64,000 nt of DNA from a virus. Under the pieces are notes generated by a model. That model had not been told where the DNA came from. It searched no databases and saw nothing but the letters and a program-made list of their open reading frames with translations. Below are positions 1 to 10,183 of this stretch, piece by piece (the first letter of the stretch is position 1; every line of letters starts with the position of its first letter). The position numbers were made by a program, and so were the translations under genes. The stretch is taken from IMG/VR virus record IMGVR_UViG_3300007735_000791, positions 23,102-87,101 of that record; one strand, written 5' to 3'.

Positions 1-7
1 TACTGCA

Positions 8-2560
8 ATGGGCAAAGTTAGTGGCAAATCTAGTTCTGGTTACATGGACACATCTAAAGGCATGCCAGCAGTAGCAGACATGCGTGAAATGCAATTACAA
101 AGCGTTGAGCGCATCTTAGGAGCGCTTGGTAAAGGTGGTGGAGGGTTACCTGGCGGCGGAGGTGGCGGAGGTGGAGGAGGAAAGATTCTTGGTGGATTAA
201 AGGCTTTTGGAAACACCTTACAAAATAATCCTTATTTTAAAACTGGTCAACAATTTGCTCAAATTGTTGGCGCTGGCGCAGACATTATTGATAGCCGTGT
301 GGACAGAAACAGAGGTTACGCACTTCCCGCTGACAGACTAAGTGTTCAACTACAACAACAATATGGCATGAGCCAAATGGATGTAATGAACAACCTACGT
401 GGTCCATTACGTGGTCGTCGTTTAGGAATGGGTGGAATTAACGAATTACTTTCAATGCAATCACGAACTGGAATTAATGCGGCTCAACAAGCAGGTTCTG
501 TTGAGAGTATGAGAACATTAATGGGGTACGGTTACAGTGCTGGTGACGCAACTCAATACATTGAAAGCCTTGGTCAAGCAGACACTGTAAACAGAATGTT
601 TATGATGACTGGAACTAGTCTTTATGGTATTGGTGGTCAGCAAAAGTCAGCACAACAAGTAAACCAAGATTTAATTCAAAGGCTTGGATTAAACAACCGA
701 GAAATTATTAATGCTGGTCGTCAATCTGGCTCTATGGTTCGTCAACGTTTGCAAATGTCTGGACTTGATGAAGGCGCTCAAGATTTGTTGTTGCAGTACG
801 CAGAATCAAATGTTAGTTTTACTGAAAAAGGTGGTAAAGGTTTTTACGACCCATCTAAAAAATCAGACCGTGAACGCATGGGAATTGAAGGAAACTATGC
901 TACACAACAAGAAGAAACTACCCGAACAGAAGTAAATCGTGAAGAACAAATGTACAAACGTCAAGCAGATAACTATGCCGATATGGAAAGAAATCTTCAA
1001 CGAGTAAATAAAGTTCTTGGTGAGTTTGAAGATAAGTTGTCGTCAATTATTGGTGCTCGCACATCTACTCGTGGTATGTTTGGTGGACAGGGAATGAAAT
1101 TCCTTGGCGGTGCAGCAATGGTTGCTGGTGGAGTAATGTCATTAATCCCTGGAATGCAAGCATTGGGCATTGGCACTATGGCTGCTGGTGCTGGTATGTT
1201 TTCAAAAGGTGATGCTACTGGTGGAGGAGCAGCAAACCCTGGGCGTATTGCTTCGGAAAACCCTACCAAAAAACCAACAAACACTGCTGGTCTTTCTCAA
1301 TTAAAACCAGTTTTACGTGAACCTCTTGCAAAATTGATGGCAGACCGTCCTGGAATTTCTATTGGTCAGGGTTATCGCAGTCCAGAACAACAAAAGAAAA
1401 TGTTTTTGGAACGCTATTACCGAACAGATGAAAAAACTGATACGTACTATGACGGTTCATATTGGATGAAAAAACCAGGTGTTGCAATGGCAGCACCTCC
1501 TGGATTGTCATATCACGAAATTGGTTTGGCTGCTGACCTTGTATTTGCTACCAATGCTGATGAAGCATGGTTGCAAGCAAATGCCAGCAAATATGGTCTT
1601 GATGAGTTTTCACGACACGGAGAACCGTGGCACGTCCAATCAAAAGCCTACCCAGCAAGCCGTAGACAGTATGAAGACAGTGGGGCAACATATGGAACAG
1701 AAACTGAACCTGAATACAAGTATGTTCCAGACACTACTGGTGTAATCACAGAAACAGGCCCAACTGGACAAAGTGGCATGGACATGAGTTACAGTGCAAC
1801 AATTAAACAACAGTTAACTATGTCTGAATCAATGGCTACTTTTTCAGCACAGGGCGTTGGTGGAACTGTTGGTGGAACTTCTAAACGACGTACACAACAA
1901 AGCGGAAAAGACAGAGGAAGTGCAGGAAAAACAAAAATTGATTCCGCTCCTGGTTCTTTTGACCCATACGAGTTGGCTCGTATGCTTGACCGAAGAAAGT
2001 TTAAAAAAGAAGACATTTGGAAGATGCTTGCTATTTCATGGCGAGAATCTAGGTGGAATCCAAAAGCCTATGTAAGAGACCATGACGATGATTCATATGG
2101 TTTGTTTCAAATTAACATGCTTGGAAACATGGGTCCAAAACGCGCTAAAGATTTTGGAATTTCAGATTACAAACAATTACTTGACCCAACAACAAATATA
2201 AAAGCAGCGCGTATTATGTATGGAGGCGGCAATTTAGACCCTTGGACTAAAAATGGAAGTCCAATAGGTGGGATTCCTGACTCAACAATTAAAGTAAGTA
2301 AAGAAATTGCTGGAAGTCTTGGGTTTCCTACAGGCGACCCTTCAGATAAAGGTTATACTCCGCAAAGACAAAAAAATAGTTCTGCATCTGGTTCTACTAC
2401 TATTAAAACTGGAGAAACTATAAACAATACGTTTAATGTTACTCCTACTATAAACCTTACTAGTACTGGGTCTGTTCCTGTAGACGCTGCCAAATTAGCA
2501 AAAGAAGTAACCAAACTTATTGACCGCGAACTAAAAATGAACATGGTAAGGAGTTCGTAA
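8..2560 (+). CDS. Tail-associated lysin with M15 peptidase and lysozyme-like domains
   Basis: Large virion-associated cell wall hydrolase, likely part of the tail tip that opens peptidoglycan during injection. The N-terminus is disordered, with a polyglycine tract near residues 44-58. Residues about 430-545 look like a D,D/L,D-carboxypeptidase of the M15 (VanY) type: GYRSPEQQ, then SYHEIGLAADL around residue 500 and HGEPWHV around 537, giving the zinc-binding His/Asp/His set. Residues about 655-760 look like a soluble lytic transglycosylase/lysozyme fold, with the presumed catalytic Glu in ISWRESRWN and the SYGLFQIN motif. It sits directly before the baseplate genes. The first ATG is 7 bases from the window edge, so the true start could lie upstream and the protein be longer. 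Confidence 0.75.
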   Translation: MGKVSGKSSSGYMDTSKGMPAVADMREMQLQSVERILGALGKGGGGLPGGGGGGGGGGKILGGLKAFGNTLQNNPYFKTGQQFAQIVGAGADIIDSRVDRNRGYALPADRLSVQLQQQYGMSQMDVMNNLRGPLRGRRLGMGGINELLSMQSRTGINAAQQAGSVESMRTLMGYGYSAGDATQYIESLGQADTVNRMFMMTGTSLYGIGGQQKSAQQVNQDLIQRLGLNNREIINAGRQSGSMVRQRLQMSGLDEGAQDLLLQYAESNVSFTEKGGKGFYDPSKKSDRERMGIEGNYATQQEETTRTEVNREEQMYKRQADNYADMERNLQRVNKVLGEFEDKLSSIIGARTSTRGMFGGQGMKFLGGAAMVAGGVMSLIPGMQALGIGTMAAGAGMFSKGDATGGGAANPGRIASENPTKKPTNTAGLSQLKPVLREPLAKLMADRPGISIGQGYRSPEQQKKMFLERYYRTDEKTDTYYDGSYWMKKPGVAMAAPPGLSYHEIGLAADLVFATNADEAWLQANASKYGLDEFSRHGEPWHVQSKAYPASRRQYEDSGATYGTETEPEYKYVPDTTGVITETGPTGQSGMDMSYSATIKQQLTMSESMATFSAQGVGGTVGGTSKRRTQQSGKDRGSAGKTKIDSAPGSFDPYELARMLDRRKFKKEDIWKMLAISWRESRWNPKAYVRDHDDDSYGLFQINMLGNMGPKRAKDFGISDYKQLLDPTTNIKAARIMYGGGNLDPWTKNGSPIGGIPDSTIKVSKEIAGSLGFPTGDPSDKGYTPQRQKNSSASGSTTIKTGETINNTFNVTPTINLTSTGSVPVDAAKLAKEVTKLIDRELKMNMVRSS

Positions 2561-2561
2561 T

Positions 2562-4355
2562 ATGGCTGATTTTGAAAAACTTGAATGGACTTTAGCAGAA
2601 GCGTTTAACAATGATTTTAATAACTATGCACGGCTAAAGGAACCACGAGATGTAAGTAGGGAAAACAAAGCATTTGCTTTTCCTGGTCCATACTCTAGAA
2701 ATATTGCTGGAACAAATATAGACCAAAAAATGAAACGCGGTTTTATGCGTAGCATTATTATGGACAAAGATATTTCTGAAAAATTTAAAGTAACTAGTCC
2801 TGGCAATCTTCGTCTTAATTTTCAATTTAACCCAGAATATATTGAACGTAATGTGCGCCAAAGTCCTGGTGCTGTAAACCCTTTATTACAAAATCCAGCC
2901 AACTTAACTCAAGCAGTTCCAGGAACTGCTGAATTTAGTTTCACTATGATGTTTAACCGTGAAGCAGAAGTAGCACAACGTCGTAGAGATTTAATATTAG
3001 GTACTCAACGAATTCAAGGAAGTGCTGACAGAATTGAAGCCAATCTTGCAGCCAATATAATAGATGATATAAATACAAGTGACATTACTAATGCATTAAA
3101 AGACCCTGGTAAGGTTGGAGTAATGCATGACCTTTCTATCTTTGACAGCATTATTGGACAAGGTATTACTGAAGAATTAGTAAATGTTATTTCTGCGTAT
3201 ACTCAACAACAAACTGTTGCAATAACCAATGAAGCAGACGAAGACGACGAAATTACAGTTTTTGATAAAACTAAATTTGAAGAATCAGTTACTAAAAACT
3301 TTGGTAACTCTGCTTTCTTAAACCCAATGCCTGTTCGTATTGTGTTTTCAGATTTGTTTATGGTTGAAGGATTAGTAGTTGGTTCAGCAGTGGCTTTTCA
3401 AAAATTTAGTCAAGACATGATTCCAACAATATGTCAAATTAATTGTACCGTATATGCACTGTATGTTGGTTTTGCAAAAAGAAAAGCATTTTTAACAGAC
3501 AATCTTACATCTTGGGCAGTACAAACAGCCAATGCTGTAAAAGAAACACAAGCAGCAACTGCTCAAGCAACTAAACAACTTCAGCAAAGTATACATAAAT
3601 TAAACGTTGGAATAAATGCTGTAGCCCCTGGTAACGCATTAACTGTTCCCGCTACAAACTCTATTGGTATGAAAGTGTTTCAAGCAACAAATACTGGTGT
3701 TTATTTAGAAAATGCTTCTATATATTATGCAGGGAATGGTAGCACTGCTGCGAATAGGTTTGTAACACTTCCTCAATGGTTTAATGCTTTTGCTGCAAGC
3801 AACAATTCTTTAGGAATAATGAAAAACACAGCGGGTTCTTATGTAGGGAACACTGTTTTAAGTAGTTTTGGTAAAACAGCACTTCCAATAACTTTATATG
3901 TAACAACAACAGATGCTTCATTTAACACAGTTTCATCTTCGCTCACATCAAGCATTATAGATACAAACACTAGTCAAAATAAATCAGCAGTAATTACTGG
4001 CGGTGGAACTTGGACTAAAATTACAGATAAAGAAATGGGATTTCTTGCTGAAACCACTGTAAACGGTGTAAAATTTTATGTTTTTAAAAACACTTTTAAT
4101 CTTGACCCAGTAGACATAACTAGTGTTAAACAAACAATTAATCATACGTCTCGTTGCAAATTAATATTAAATATTACATTTCAAAAAACTTTATCAGATG
4201 GGTCCACGGCTAAACACGAAATTAATCAAGATTTGTATTACAACGGAACCGACCCATTTTTTTATGATGTTGTTTCAGGAGTTAACAACAATTTTGATTT
4301 AGTTAAAAAATATGTTTTTAATTTAAAAAAACCAACAGGAAAAGAATTAAAGTAG
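2562..4355 (+). CDS. Tail/baseplate structural protein, possible tube-adaptor
   Basis: Virion protein of 597 aa lying between the tail lysin and a LysM protein. Around residues 85-135 it reads NLRLNFQFNPEYIERN followed by a beta-rich AEFSFTMMFNRE stretch. That pattern is reminiscent of the contractile injection system tube/LysM-adaptor proteins that precede the gpD hub, which fits the gene order here. The C-terminal 250 residues are Asn/Thr/Ser-rich and look beta-structured, as in an added decorative or binding domain. Start ATG is one base after the upstream stop, with a GGAG-type site before it. The exact role is inferred from position. Confidence 0.55.
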   Translation: MADFEKLEWTLAEAFNNDFNNYARLKEPRDVSRENKAFAFPGPYSRNIAGTNIDQKMKRGFMRSIIMDKDISEKFKVTSPGNLRLNFQFNPEYIERNVRQSPGAVNPLLQNPANLTQAVPGTAEFSFTMMFNREAEVAQRRRDLILGTQRIQGSADRIEANLAANIIDDINTSDITNALKDPGKVGVMHDLSIFDSIIGQGITEELVNVISAYTQQQTVAITNEADEDDEITVFDKTKFEESVTKNFGNSAFLNPMPVRIVFSDLFMVEGLVVGSAVAFQKFSQDMIPTICQINCTVYALYVGFAKRKAFLTDNLTSWAVQTANAVKETQAATAQATKQLQQSIHKLNVGINAVAPGNALTVPATNSIGMKVFQATNTGVYLENASIYYAGNGSTAANRFVTLPQWFNAFAASNNSLGIMKNTAGSYVGNTVLSSFGKTALPITLYVTTTDASFNTVSSSLTSSIIDTNTSQNKSAVITGGGTWTKITDKEMGFLAETTVNGVKFYVFKNTFNLDPVDITSVKQTINHTSRCKLILNITFQKTLSDGSTAKHEINQDLYYNGTDPFFYDVVSGVNNNFDLVKKYVFNLKKPTGKELK

Positions 4356-4363
4356 GTTAACTA

Positions 4364-4627
4364 ATGCTTAACTCTAAATCGTCTCGTTATTTTTCTACAT
4401 ATTATAATGATAATAATACAGAAGCACGAGCCATAGCAAAACGTGTTACTACAAAATCTCAACCATATTTTACTCACGTAACTGAGTCAAATGAATCATT
4501 TGCTTCTCTTGCAGGAAAATATTTGTACAATGAAAAACTATATTGGTACATTGCTGACCAGAATCCACAAATTCGTTTTCCTGATTTAATTCCTGTTGGA
4601 ACACTTGTTCGCATACCGTTAGCATGA
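4364..4627 (+). CDS. LysM-domain baseplate protein
   Basis: Small 87-aa protein whose C-terminal half is a LysM-like module: ESFASLAGKYLYNEKLYWYIADQNPQ followed in spirit by the PDLIPVGTLVRIP ending, the usual Ser-Leu-Ala...Trp...Asn-Pro...Gly-Thr-x-Ile-Pro pattern. In contractile tails a LysM protein of this type (gpX/gp53-like) links tube and hub. It overlaps the next gene by 4 bases (ATGA), which suggests translational coupling with the hub. Confidence 0.75.
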   Translation: MLNSKSSRYFSTYYNDNNTEARAIAKRVTTKSQPYFTHVTESNESFASLAGKYLYNEKLYWYIADQNPQIRFPDLIPVGTLVRIPLA

Positions 4628-5796
4628 TTACCACTAATCTTTCGCCTCTTGGCATCATTTGGAATATTGCCATAGACGGTGTTCCCTTTAACAAACAAAC
4701 TGTTCAACGTGTTCAAACATCTTTTGTTGAAAACCAACACGATTACCTTTCTGTTGAACTTGTAGGTGTTCCTTCTACGTATGTTTCTTTGTACGTAGAC
4801 CGACCTATAACCATGTCCGTAACAATTAATGGTGGTAAATCGTTTTCTTTTTATGGTTATGTAACTCAAGTTGAAGGAACTTCTTCTACAAATGAAGGAA
4901 CAGTTAATAATAGTCCGTTTCAAATTATTAAACTTATTTGCCTTGGTTCATCACACCTGCTTCGTAGCAACAACACTTTAGTTTGGGAAAACGTTACTTT
5001 AGAAAATATCGTTTCCGATATTGCCAATGATTTTAGATTAGGTTATTCAATGCCCGTAGATAACTACGTGTTTAAACGCCTTGTTCAGTCAGAAGAATCT
5101 TTGTGGAAATTGCTTGTAAAAGCATGCGACCAATTAGGGTACACAATAACACTTACTAATTCTCATATACATATTTGGGATAAAAACAAATCATTAGCGC
5201 GTCAATCGTCATATACCGTGTTGCGCGGAATAAAAATTAAAAGAGAAAACTATAGCCCTCTTCCAGGAGATATTATTAGTTTAGAATCAACTCTTGGAAC
5301 TGCTGACGTTTCTCAACAATCTGGTGACAAGACCGTTTCATACATTGATGAACGTGGTGTATTTGTTACTGTTGACAGTTCTCAACTAAACGGATTAAAC
5401 AGTTTTGGAACTCCTCCAGAAAGTAGGTTTTATAACAAGTTAACAATTAGTGTTGATTCTTTTGAAAAAGCATCTCGTTACATTGAATCTAAAATTAAAA
5501 AAGCGTATCCGTATATGGCAGATGCTTTAGTATACGGAGACCCATCTATTGTTCCAGGTGGTGTAGTAAAAGTTGAAGGCTATGGTGGAGACTTTGATGG
5601 ATATTGGTACGTTAACTCTGTAACACATACATTGTCAACTGATAACTTATTATCATCTTTAAAATTAGAAAAAGATGGAACGTACGACATTCTTCCAAAG
5701 TTCCCAATTGTTCAACGTTACCAACAAGCGCCTTTACCAACATTGATTAAAAACAAATGGGTTATGAAATCAGAGTATGTAAATGTATACAATTAA
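4624..5796 (+). CDS. Baseplate hub protein, gpD/gp27-like
   Basis: 390-aa protein matching the late-control D/hub class by position and pattern. The N-terminal half has paired beta segments ending in SFYGYVTQVEG, typical of the first tube-like domain. The middle has FKRLVQSEESLWKLLVKACDQLGYTI, which matches the helix of the hub family reading roughly FxxLxxxD...LAxxxG. The C-terminus has the ...GGDFDGYWYVNSVTHTL motif that is common in these hubs. The hub forms the trimeric platform on which the spike sits. It overlaps both neighbours, LysM upstream and spike downstream. Confidence 0.78.
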   Translation: MITTNLSPLGIIWNIAIDGVPFNKQTVQRVQTSFVENQHDYLSVELVGVPSTYVSLYVDRPITMSVTINGGKSFSFYGYVTQVEGTSSTNEGTVNNSPFQIIKLICLGSSHLLRSNNTLVWENVTLENIVSDIANDFRLGYSMPVDNYVFKRLVQSEESLWKLLVKACDQLGYTITLTNSHIHIWDKNKSLARQSSYTVLRGIKIKRENYSPLPGDIISLESTLGTADVSQQSGDKTVSYIDERGVFVTVDSSQLNGLNSFGTPPESRFYNKLTISVDSFEKASRYIESKIKKAYPYMADALVYGDPSIVPGGVVKVEGYGGDFDGYWYVNSVTHTLSTDNLLSSLKLEKDGTYDILPKFPIVQRYQQAPLPTLIKNKWVMKSEYVNVYN

Positions 5797-6109
5797 AGGC
5801 ATTCATACTGTCGTGTCTGGAGGACCACACCGAGCAGTAGTAACTTATTCCAACAGTAGTAGTGGGGAAATAAGAGTTCGTATACCTGCTGTGTTAGGCT
5901 CGTCAGAAGTGGCTATTTCATTAATTGGAAGACAACCTGATTTAAACGGTTGGTCTGTTCCTTTTGTTGGAGACCAAATTATTGTTGGTACAGATGATAG
6001 TACTTTTACAAATGTATTTTGGATTCAAAGTGATGGGACGTCTAAACTTAAAGAACGAATTGCCACATTAGAAGCACAAGTGGCATCTATTTTGGAGGCA
6101 TTATCATGA
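5783..6109 (+). CDS. Baseplate spike, gpV/gp5 OB-fold type
   Basis: 108-aa protein consistent with a minimal central spike. Residues about 14-85 form a beta-rich OB-like domain (GEIRVRIPAVL, then VPFVGDQIIVG and FWIQSDG), and the last 20 residues form a short coiled coil (LKERIATLEAQVASILEAL). It lacks the long beta-helix of T4 gp5 and any lysozyme domain; hydrolase activity here is on the separate tail lysin. It overlaps the hub gene by 14 bases and the wedge gene by 4. Confidence 0.72.
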   Translation: MYTIKGIHTVVSGGPHRAVVTYSNSSSGEIRVRIPAVLGSSEVAISLIGRQPDLNGWSVPFVGDQIIVGTDDSTFTNVFWIQSDGTSKLKERIATLEAQVASILEALS

Positions 6110-6504
6110 GGTCTATTAGAATACCTTTTAGTTTTGAAGAGGGCAGCGTATCTTCTACAACTAACGTAGATACTATCGTTAAACAAGAAATTATTAATTA
6201 TTTTATGACAATTACTGGAGAAAGGGTAATGAACCAACAATATGGCGGTAGTTTACCTCAACTGTCTTTTGAAATTAACGACCCTTTAGTTTTGGCTGAT
6301 TATAAACTAGACGCTATCAGTGACGTTAATTCAAACCTGTCTTTTGGAAAAGTATTAGACATGGCTGTAGTGGACAACGAAAATACTACATTTTATGAGG
6401 AAAACGTGGCTACCGTGCTGGTTCGTTACGCCGTAGCACCTAGAACAATATCTACTGTAAAATTAATAGTAACAAACACATTTAATGAAGAAAGCGATAT
6501 CTAA
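6106..6504 (+). CDS. Baseplate wedge protein, gp25/gpW family
   Basis: 132-aa protein with the family layout: a short basic N-terminus, IVKQEIINYFMTITGERVMNQQYG (the ITGERVMNPxYG-type signature, residues about 24-47), then a conserved helix/strand region and a C-terminal VLVRYAV strand. It is a wedge component that contacts the sheath in contractile tails, so it supports a myovirus. It overlaps the spike and the J-like wedge by 4 and 1 bases. Confidence 0.85.
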   Translation: MRSIRIPFSFEEGSVSSTTNVDTIVKQEIINYFMTITGERVMNQQYGGSLPQLSFEINDPLVLADYKLDAISDVNSNLSFGKVLDMAVVDNENTTFYEENVATVLVRYAVAPRTISTVKLIVTNTFNEESDI

Positions 6505-7952
6505 TGGCAACTATTGATTATTCTAATCGCGATTATGATTCTATTCGCGCTGACTTGTTGTCTCGTGCGTCAGAGATAGTTCCTGAATGGACTGCAAGAA
6601 ACTCGTCTGATTTTGGAGTTTTGTTTGTTGACCTTTGGTCGTACTTTGCTGACGTACTACACTATTACATTGACCGCGCTGCTGGTGAGGCATTTATCAC
6701 TACGGCAACACAACGAGAGTCGTTGTTGGCTCTTGCCAGTTTGTTTGATTACAACCCACAACTTCAAAAGTCATCAACTGCAACTGTAACTGTTGTTGGT
6801 GCAAACATTCCTGCAGGAGACGTTGTAACAATACCAGTAGGTACTACGTTTGTTGCTCCTGCAACTTCTGAACGACCAATTGTTTATTTTACTTCAACGG
6901 AAAGTGCTTCTGCTTCTGCTTCTGCAAACGCTATTATTTCAGTTGTTGAAGGTTTACAAGTTAATGATGAAACTGTAGGCACTTCAAACGGTGCTGCAAA
7001 TCAACGTTTTTCATTGTTTTATAACGGAGTGATTGGTGACAGTGTAGTGGTGTATGTACAAGAAGGTGTAGTAGTTGACGGTGTTCCTTCTAATGTTGAA
7101 TATCAATTTGTTAACAAACTTCTTGACTCAACCGCAAATGACCGAGTGTTTACGTTATTATCAACAGCATCTAATGAAACTGAAATTGTTTTTGGAAATG
7201 GTATTAACGGTAAGATTCCAAATACTGGACAAAACATAATTGTAAATTATCGCAAAGGTGTTGGTTCTCGTGGCAACCTTTCGGCAAATTCAATCACACA
7301 AATTCAAAACTCTCCAAGTATTTATATTTCTGAAATTTTGTCTAGTGCTGCTGTTGGTGGAGCAAACGTTGAATCAATTGAATCGTTGCGAAATAACATA
7401 CCAAACTCTTTTGCAACACAAGACCGTGCTGTATCTTTAAGTGATTATAAGGCGCTTGTTTTACAAGTTGCTGGTGTTGCTAAAGGCACTGCTTCTTATT
7501 CAAGTGGAACAGTTACTATTTATGCTGCGCCATTTACGGAAGATTACTTAACATACTCGTCTTCAACATTGCCTGTTAACGCTACTTTACAAACCAACAT
7601 TATTGAGTATTACGAACCTCGTCAAATGATTGGGGCAAGCGTAACGGCGGCTAGTGCAATTAACTTAACAGCAGTCAACGTAACTGCCACCGTAAACGTA
7701 TTGCCAGGATATATTGCAAGTAAAGTTGCTGAATCTGTTGAAACGGCCTTGGACACGTTGTTTGAATTTGAAAATGTTTTCTTTAACCAAACTTTGTCAA
7801 AAGGCCAAATATACAGAACAATTCTTGATGTTCCTGGTGTTGATTATGTAACCCTTTCTTTACCAAGCACTGAAACCGTAACGTCTGGTGCATATGGCTT
7901 GTTAAAAAAGGGAACCTACACACTTACAACCGTTGGTGGAGTTACTGGTTAA
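6504..7952 (+). CDS. Baseplate wedge protein, gpJ-like
   Basis: 482-aa protein of the baseplate J family. The N-terminus reads DYDSIRADLLSRASEIVPEWT...DFGVLFVDLWSYFADVLHYYIDRAAGEAFI, the usual long helices at the start of gpJ/gp6 proteins, and the middle carries EIVFGNGINGKIPNTGQNIIVNYRKG, a strongly conserved J-family segment. VNATVNVLPGY-like repeats and a C-terminal IYRTILDVPGVDYVTL complete the match. It polymerises into the ring of the baseplate. Confidence 0.85.
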   Translation: MATIDYSNRDYDSIRADLLSRASEIVPEWTARNSSDFGVLFVDLWSYFADVLHYYIDRAAGEAFITTATQRESLLALASLFDYNPQLQKSSTATVTVVGANIPAGDVVTIPVGTTFVAPATSERPIVYFTSTESASASASANAIISVVEGLQVNDETVGTSNGAANQRFSLFYNGVIGDSVVVYVQEGVVVDGVPSNVEYQFVNKLLDSTANDRVFTLLSTASNETEIVFGNGINGKIPNTGQNIIVNYRKGVGSRGNLSANSITQIQNSPSIYISEILSSAAVGGANVESIESLRNNIPNSFATQDRAVSLSDYKALVLQVAGVAKGTASYSSGTVTIYAAPFTEDYLTYSSSTLPVNATLQTNIIEYYEPRQMIGASVTAASAINLTAVNVTATVNVLPGYIASKVAESVETALDTLFEFENVFFNQTLSKGQIYRTILDVPGVDYVTLSLPSTETVTSGAYGLLKKGTYTLTTVGGVTG

Positions 7953-9917
7953 ATGGCTTTAATATCTTTTCGGTTACGCCGAACCGATGATGTTGGTTCA
8001 TATGTTCGCGAAGAAAGCCGACTAGACTCGGCACTTCGTAGTGACTCATATGTAACCCCAACAGATTCATCTGGGTTCTCGTCGTTTAGTGCAACGGTAA
8101 TGAACGTTGAAGAACAAATTGTAATAGATGCAGGACGACCAGGCGGTCAATACACCGTTTATGAATACGACGTGTTAACAGAATGGACATTGACTGAAGC
8201 GTTGGTTTCTTCTCCAGCAACCGTTTCACCAACTGAAATACATTTAATAGTTAATCAATACGGAGAACCTCTTACAGTTGAAGATGGCACAACAATATTT
8301 ACTTGTAATAGTTCATCTTTTGTAAACACTTTTCGTCACGTTAGTGCTTTATACAAACCTGGGACTTGGTTGTACTACGGTTTTTTTATTAAATACTCAG
8401 ATGGCTCAACAGAATGGTTTGAGCGTGCTGCAACAGTAACAGTTCAATTGCCAAAATATTACCAATCAATTGAAGACCTTTGGAAACGAATTCCAGAGTA
8501 CTACAGGGCTGCTGACTACGCCGAAGGAAAAGGTCACCTTAAAAAATACTTGTCGTTGTTTGGTTGGGAACTTGATAAAACACGAAGTTTAATTGACAGT
8601 TTAATAACTATAAATGACCCTGTTACTTCTCCAACTGCAACCCTTGATGCCATTGCCAAACAATTAGGAGTGCCAGTAACTTCATTGGACGTTGGGACAT
8701 CCAGGCTTAGAAGCGTCCTTTTAAATATTTTTAACCTTCGCCAACGCAAAGGAACGATTGGCGGAACAACTTCTTTTATCTCTGCAATGTCTGGTTGTCA
8801 ATCTCGTTTTGATTCAGATACAAATACTTTTTATGTGTATTCGCAACGAGTAAACCTTTTATCAGACCCTAAATTTAGGCAACAAGATATTTCTTTTTAT
8901 TTAGGAAACCCGTCTGTACTTGATAGAACACCTTTTACACTTCGTAGTGAGAGTGGTGGTTCTGCCTTACGTAACCCAGACGCAAATGATGATGCAATCA
9001 GAAACTACAACTCAAACCCTTTGTCTGTAGGAGAGTTAGCAGAATACACAACGACTTTAACAACTGATACTGCGGCTTCTGTGGGTTGGGGTGTTTACAC
9101 GTATGGAAGTGCTTTTTCTGGAAGCGCTTCTGTTCCTGTTATTAACACAGTTATTTATGACGGTGAAGAAACAGCGGGTGCTTCGGTTTCTGTTGTTTAT
9201 GCAAACGGAGATGGTATTAAAATTGAAATTCCAAATGATGCAACTGGTCCTCAAGTAGTTGTTGTATACGGAAGAAAACCTTTTTATTACCGAAATGATG
9301 TTACTTATTACAGTTCTTTTAACTGCAATCTTTCAGGAGCATCTTTTGTTAACCTTCGTTTTATAACTAACGATAACATTAATAGTTTTATAGAAATTGA
9401 CCCACCAGACTCTATTGGTGAAGCATTGTTTTATGATTCATGGAATACTGAAAGCGCCGCAAATCAAGACATATTTTTATATGGAAACACTGCTTATTAC
9501 AACGCCAGTGCGCCTGGTTTGGCAACCGCTGGTCGCTTTAGTTTGCAACATCCAGAATCTCCAGACATTGACAACGTTGAAAAGGCTGTAGTTCCAGCAT
9601 TAGTATTCTTTGCAGACCCAGGTGACTCTATCATTGTCTCTAAATGGTTGGTTGAACCTAATGCCGTAGGACGTTATTTTGATGGAGATGACATCTATGG
9701 TGGTTTTATTCAACAGGCAAACCAACCAAGCATTGTTGGTGTTGCAGACTACCGATGGGGTCCAAACGGCGGTGAAGACAATGAAAACTTTTCGTATTAC
9801 ACTCTTGATTATGCGAGAGTTACAAACGCGGTAGAACGTGTTGTTGAAGACACTTTGATACCTGTTAACATGATTGGCAATTACACTATTGAATGGAACA
9901 CTATCCCAGGAGACTAA
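7953..9917 (+). CDS. Baseplate wedge/tail protein I-like, long form
   Basis: 654-aa protein starting immediately after the J stop. The central part (residues about 165-290) has the gpI-like pattern IEDLWKRIPEYYRAAD, then long helices with LDAIAKQLGVP and LRSVLLNIFNLRQRKGTIGG. The N-terminal 160 residues and the C-terminal 350 residues are additional beta-rich domains, so the protein is much longer than P2 gpI and may also serve as a connector for fibres. No separate tail fibre gene follows in this window. Confidence 0.7.
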   Translation: MALISFRLRRTDDVGSYVREESRLDSALRSDSYVTPTDSSGFSSFSATVMNVEEQIVIDAGRPGGQYTVYEYDVLTEWTLTEALVSSPATVSPTEIHLIVNQYGEPLTVEDGTTIFTCNSSSFVNTFRHVSALYKPGTWLYYGFFIKYSDGSTEWFERAATVTVQLPKYYQSIEDLWKRIPEYYRAADYAEGKGHLKKYLSLFGWELDKTRSLIDSLITINDPVTSPTATLDAIAKQLGVPVTSLDVGTSRLRSVLLNIFNLRQRKGTIGGTTSFISAMSGCQSRFDSDTNTFYVYSQRVNLLSDPKFRQQDISFYLGNPSVLDRTPFTLRSESGGSALRNPDANDDAIRNYNSNPLSVGELAEYTTTLTTDTAASVGWGVYTYGSAFSGSASVPVINTVIYDGEETAGASVSVVYANGDGIKIEIPNDATGPQVVVVYGRKPFYYRNDVTYYSSFNCNLSGASFVNLRFITNDNINSFIEIDPPDSIGEALFYDSWNTESAANQDIFLYGNTAYYNASAPGLATAGRFSLQHPESPDIDNVEKAVVPALVFFADPGDSIIVSKWLVEPNAVGRYFDGDDIYGGFIQQANQPSIVGVADYRWGPNGGEDNENFSYYTLDYARVTNAVERVVEDTLIPVNMIGNYTIEWNTIPGD

Positions 9918-10171
9918 TGGAACTATTACTTGCAGCACTAGCCGTTTACAAAGTTGTACAAATTTTAGATTTATTTTTGACAAAGGAACCAATGCCTTGG
10001 GTTAAAGTTGTTGCGACATTGGTTATGTCATATGCAGCAGTTCTAATCTTATGGACCGAAATTATTTGGTTGCATGGACTTGTAGTTGCAACAATCGCTG
10101 GTATAGTGCACAGCCTAATTCGCATGATTACACTCATGGGAGATATGGCAAGAACAAAATCGTTACGTTAA
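9917..10171 (+). CDS. Small membrane protein, possible holin
   Basis: 84-aa protein started at the ATG that overlaps the upstream stop (TAATG); an upstream in-frame ATG lies deep inside the previous gene and is not favoured. It has hydrophobic segments near residues 2-21, 30-49 and 54-74 and a short basic tail (ARTKSLR). Size, two or three membrane spans and position after the tail genes fit a holin, but there is no adjacent endolysin, so this is only an inference. Confidence 0.5.
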   Translation: MELLLAALAVYKVVQILDLFLTKEPMPWVKVVATLVMSYAAVLILWTEIIWLHGLVVATIAGIVHSLIRMITLMGDMARTKSLR

Positions 10172-10183
10172 AAGGAGAACAAC

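Noticed and set aside
997-1284. Minus-strand 95-aa ORF
   Set aside because: Lies entirely opposite the tail lysin gene, proline/alanine-rich as expected for the antisense of a glycine-rich frame, with no supporting ribosome site.
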